A stretch of 6,279 bases of DNA from Cytophagales bacterium (lineage in GTDB: Bacteria > Bacteroidota > Bacteroidia > Cytophagales > Cyclobacteriaceae), in assembly GCA_003504855.1 (NCBI GenBank), contig DNZD01000192.1, forward strand, positions 1 to 6,279, written 5' to 3'. The notes below the pieces were generated by a model that was not told the DNA's origin, searched no databases, and was given only the letters and a program-made list of their open reading frames with translations. Of this stretch, positions 4,979 to 6,279 are shown one piece after another. Both the position numbers and the translations under genes were made by a program. The stretch's first letter is position 1. The number at the start of each line of letters is the position of its first letter.

Positions 4979-6279
4979 ATGACCAAACAACAAGGCGAAC
5001 TCATCCGGTCGTTGGGGCTCTTCTCGGCCTTCATGCTCACTGTCAGCTCCGTGATCGGTTCTGGGGTTTATAAGAAAGTCGCACCCATGTCGGCGGAGCT
5101 CCTCTCCCCTGACCTGGTGCTCATGGCCTGGGTACTGGCCGGGCTTATCACGCTGTGCGGGGCGCTTAGCAATGCCGAGATCGCCAGCATGCTCGCTGAT
5201 TCCGGCGGGGAATACGTCTACTACCGGCGCATTTACAATAAGTTCTTCGCCTTCCTGTATGGCTGGACCTCTTTTGCGGTCATCAGGTCTTCATCACTCG
5301 CCTCCATCGCCTACGTATTTTCGCAATCCTTCAACTCGCTGATTCCCCTTCCCCAACTTCCCGAAGAGATAGCACAGATATCCATCTTCGGGCTCTTTAC
5401 GCCGTTCCACAACTTCGGGGTGAAGGTGCTGACCATATCGCTCATTGGCGCATTGAGCTATCTCAATACCCGCGGATTGAAAGGTGGCGAAGGCCTGAGT
5501 CGGTTTATCCTGATTCTGGTGTCTGCAAGCATTGCCCTGGTGGTTATCCTGGGACTAACCATCGGTGGAGGATCATGGGCAAACTTCTACACGCCGGCAG
5601 CGGGATATGTGGACCGGTCATGGCTTGACAGCGGATTTATACAAGCCATGTTCGGAGCCATGCTGGCTGCATTCTGGGCCTTCGAAGGATGGAGCACCAC
5701 GGGATATCTCGGCGGCGAAATCAAGAATCCGAACAAGAACCTGCCCCTGGCATTGGTATTTGGTGTGCTGTTCATCATTGTGGTGTACACCAGCATCAAC
5801 TTTACTTACTTGTTTGTGTTGCCCATCGATCAACTCGTGACGACCAGCCAAACTCAGAATGCCATTGCGGCGGTTGAGGTGGTAAAACACTTTCTCGGCA
5901 GCGGAGGCGGCTTGGCCATTTCATTGTTAATTCTACTGACCACCTTTGGCGCCACCAACACCACGGCGTTGATGCCACCCAGGTTATACATGGCGATGGC
6001 ACGCGAAGGATTGTTCTTCAAATCAGCCGGATTTATTCATCCTACCTACAACACCCCTTCAACTTCTTTTTTATTTCAGGCAGTTTGGGCAAGCATCCTG
6101 GTTTTGTCGGGTAGTTTTGATCAGCTCACCGACATGCTGGTGTTTGCTTCCTTCATCTTTTATGGAGCAACAACGTTGGGGGTCTTTATCCTGCGTTTCC
6201 GCGAACCCAATACACCGAGACCCTACAGGGCCTGGGGTTATCCGGTGATCCCGGCGCTCTTTATTCTGTTTTGTGCGGT
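4979..6279 (+). CDS. APC-superfamily amino acid permease (gene runs off right edge)
   Basis: This is a cytoplasmic-membrane transporter of the amino acid/polyamine/organocation superfamily, closest in motifs to the LAT/SLC7-like branch. The first 433 codons are visible. Helix 1 carries the unwound substrate-site motif IGSGVY (26-31). Helix 2 is followed by SGGEYVYYRRIY (75-86), as in family members, then YGWTSF (94-99). Helix 6 and its following loop show AFWAFEGWSTTGYLGGEIKNPNKNLPLAL (231-259), a strong family signature. Later segments include the loop MPPRLYMAMAREGLFF and the pre-helix RPYRAWGYPVIPALF near the edge, so only the last helix or two are missing. The substrate cannot be read from sequence. 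The start at 4979 gives a usual short cytoplasmic leader; an in-frame ATG at 4949 preceded by GGGG would add 10 residues. It is divergent from the creD operon, and no convincing promoter was found for it. Confidence 0.93.
   Translation, partial: MTKQQGELIRSLGLFSAFMLTVSSVIGSGVYKKVAPMSAELLSPDLVLMAWVLAGLITLCGALSNAEIASMLADSGGEYVYYRRIYNKFFAFLYGWTSFAVIRSSSLASIAYVFSQSFNSLIPLPQLPEEIAQISIFGLFTPFHNFGVKVLTISLIGALSYLNTRGLKGGEGLSRFILILVSASIALVVILGLTIGGGSWANFYTPAAGYVDRSWLDSGFIQAMFGAMLAAFWAFEGWSTTGYLGGEIKNPNKNLPLALVFGVLFIIVVYTSINFTYLFVLPIDQLVTTSQTQNAIAAVEVVKHFLGSGGGLAISLLILLTTFGATNTTALMPPRLYMAMAREGLFFKSAGFIHPTYNTPSTSFLFQAVWASILVLSGSFDQLTDMLVFASFIFYGATTLGVFILRFREPNTPRPYRAWGYPVIPALFILFCA

Noticed and set aside
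4885..5073. Short plus-strand frame leading into the permease start region
   Set aside because: Different frame from the permease, begins with TTG and has no recognisable motif.
5565..5890. Several 60-90 residue frames on both strands inside the permease
   Set aside because: The permease signature at residues 231-259 is read in another frame through this region, so these are shadows.

Overview
The window reads as a housekeeping segment of a Bacteroidota chromosome, probably Cytophagales-like. The basis is protein family resemblance (a sigma-54 beginning MQRLGLSQNLQQKLSPQQ, an asparaginyl-tRNA synthetase ending RFPGNAEF), the lack of clear Shine-Dalgarno sequences, and start-proximal elements resembling the Bacteroidota promoter (TTTG, then TAnnTTTG about 20 bases on). 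The lineage is inferred, not proven. Base composition looks even, and I see no insertion sequence, phage gene, tRNA, rRNA or CRISPR array.

Layout. Positions 1-839 (minus) hold the N-terminal 279 residues of sigma-54 (rpoN); the gene runs off the left edge. A 155-base divergent spacer separates it from asnS (995-2428, plus). A bidirectional hairpin terminator (about 2431-2480) lies between asnS and a convergent minus-strand operon. Read in its own direction, that operon encodes a six-helix membrane protein of unknown function (4831-4208), a 100-residue winged-helix regulator (4211-3909, sharing an ATGA stop/start overlap with the first gene) and a CreD-family inner-membrane protein (3876-2485). 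A second divergent spacer (4832-4978) leads to an APC-superfamily amino acid permease (4979 to the right edge, plus, incomplete).

How the genes relate. The sigma-54, asnS and permease genes are ordinary core functions with no obvious shared pathway. The three-gene creD operon is the most interesting unit. CreD is best known as a target of the CreBC two-component system, but here it sits behind a small DNA-binding protein and an unknown membrane protein. A perfect 16-base palindrome lies one base upstream of the first start codon and over the predicted transcription start, which suggests autoregulation by the operon's own winged-helix protein. This is inference from layout. The same spacer carries an imperfect tandem repeat just upstream of the permease. 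I find nothing that amounts to a clearly new system; the creD operon and its palindrome are the best candidates.
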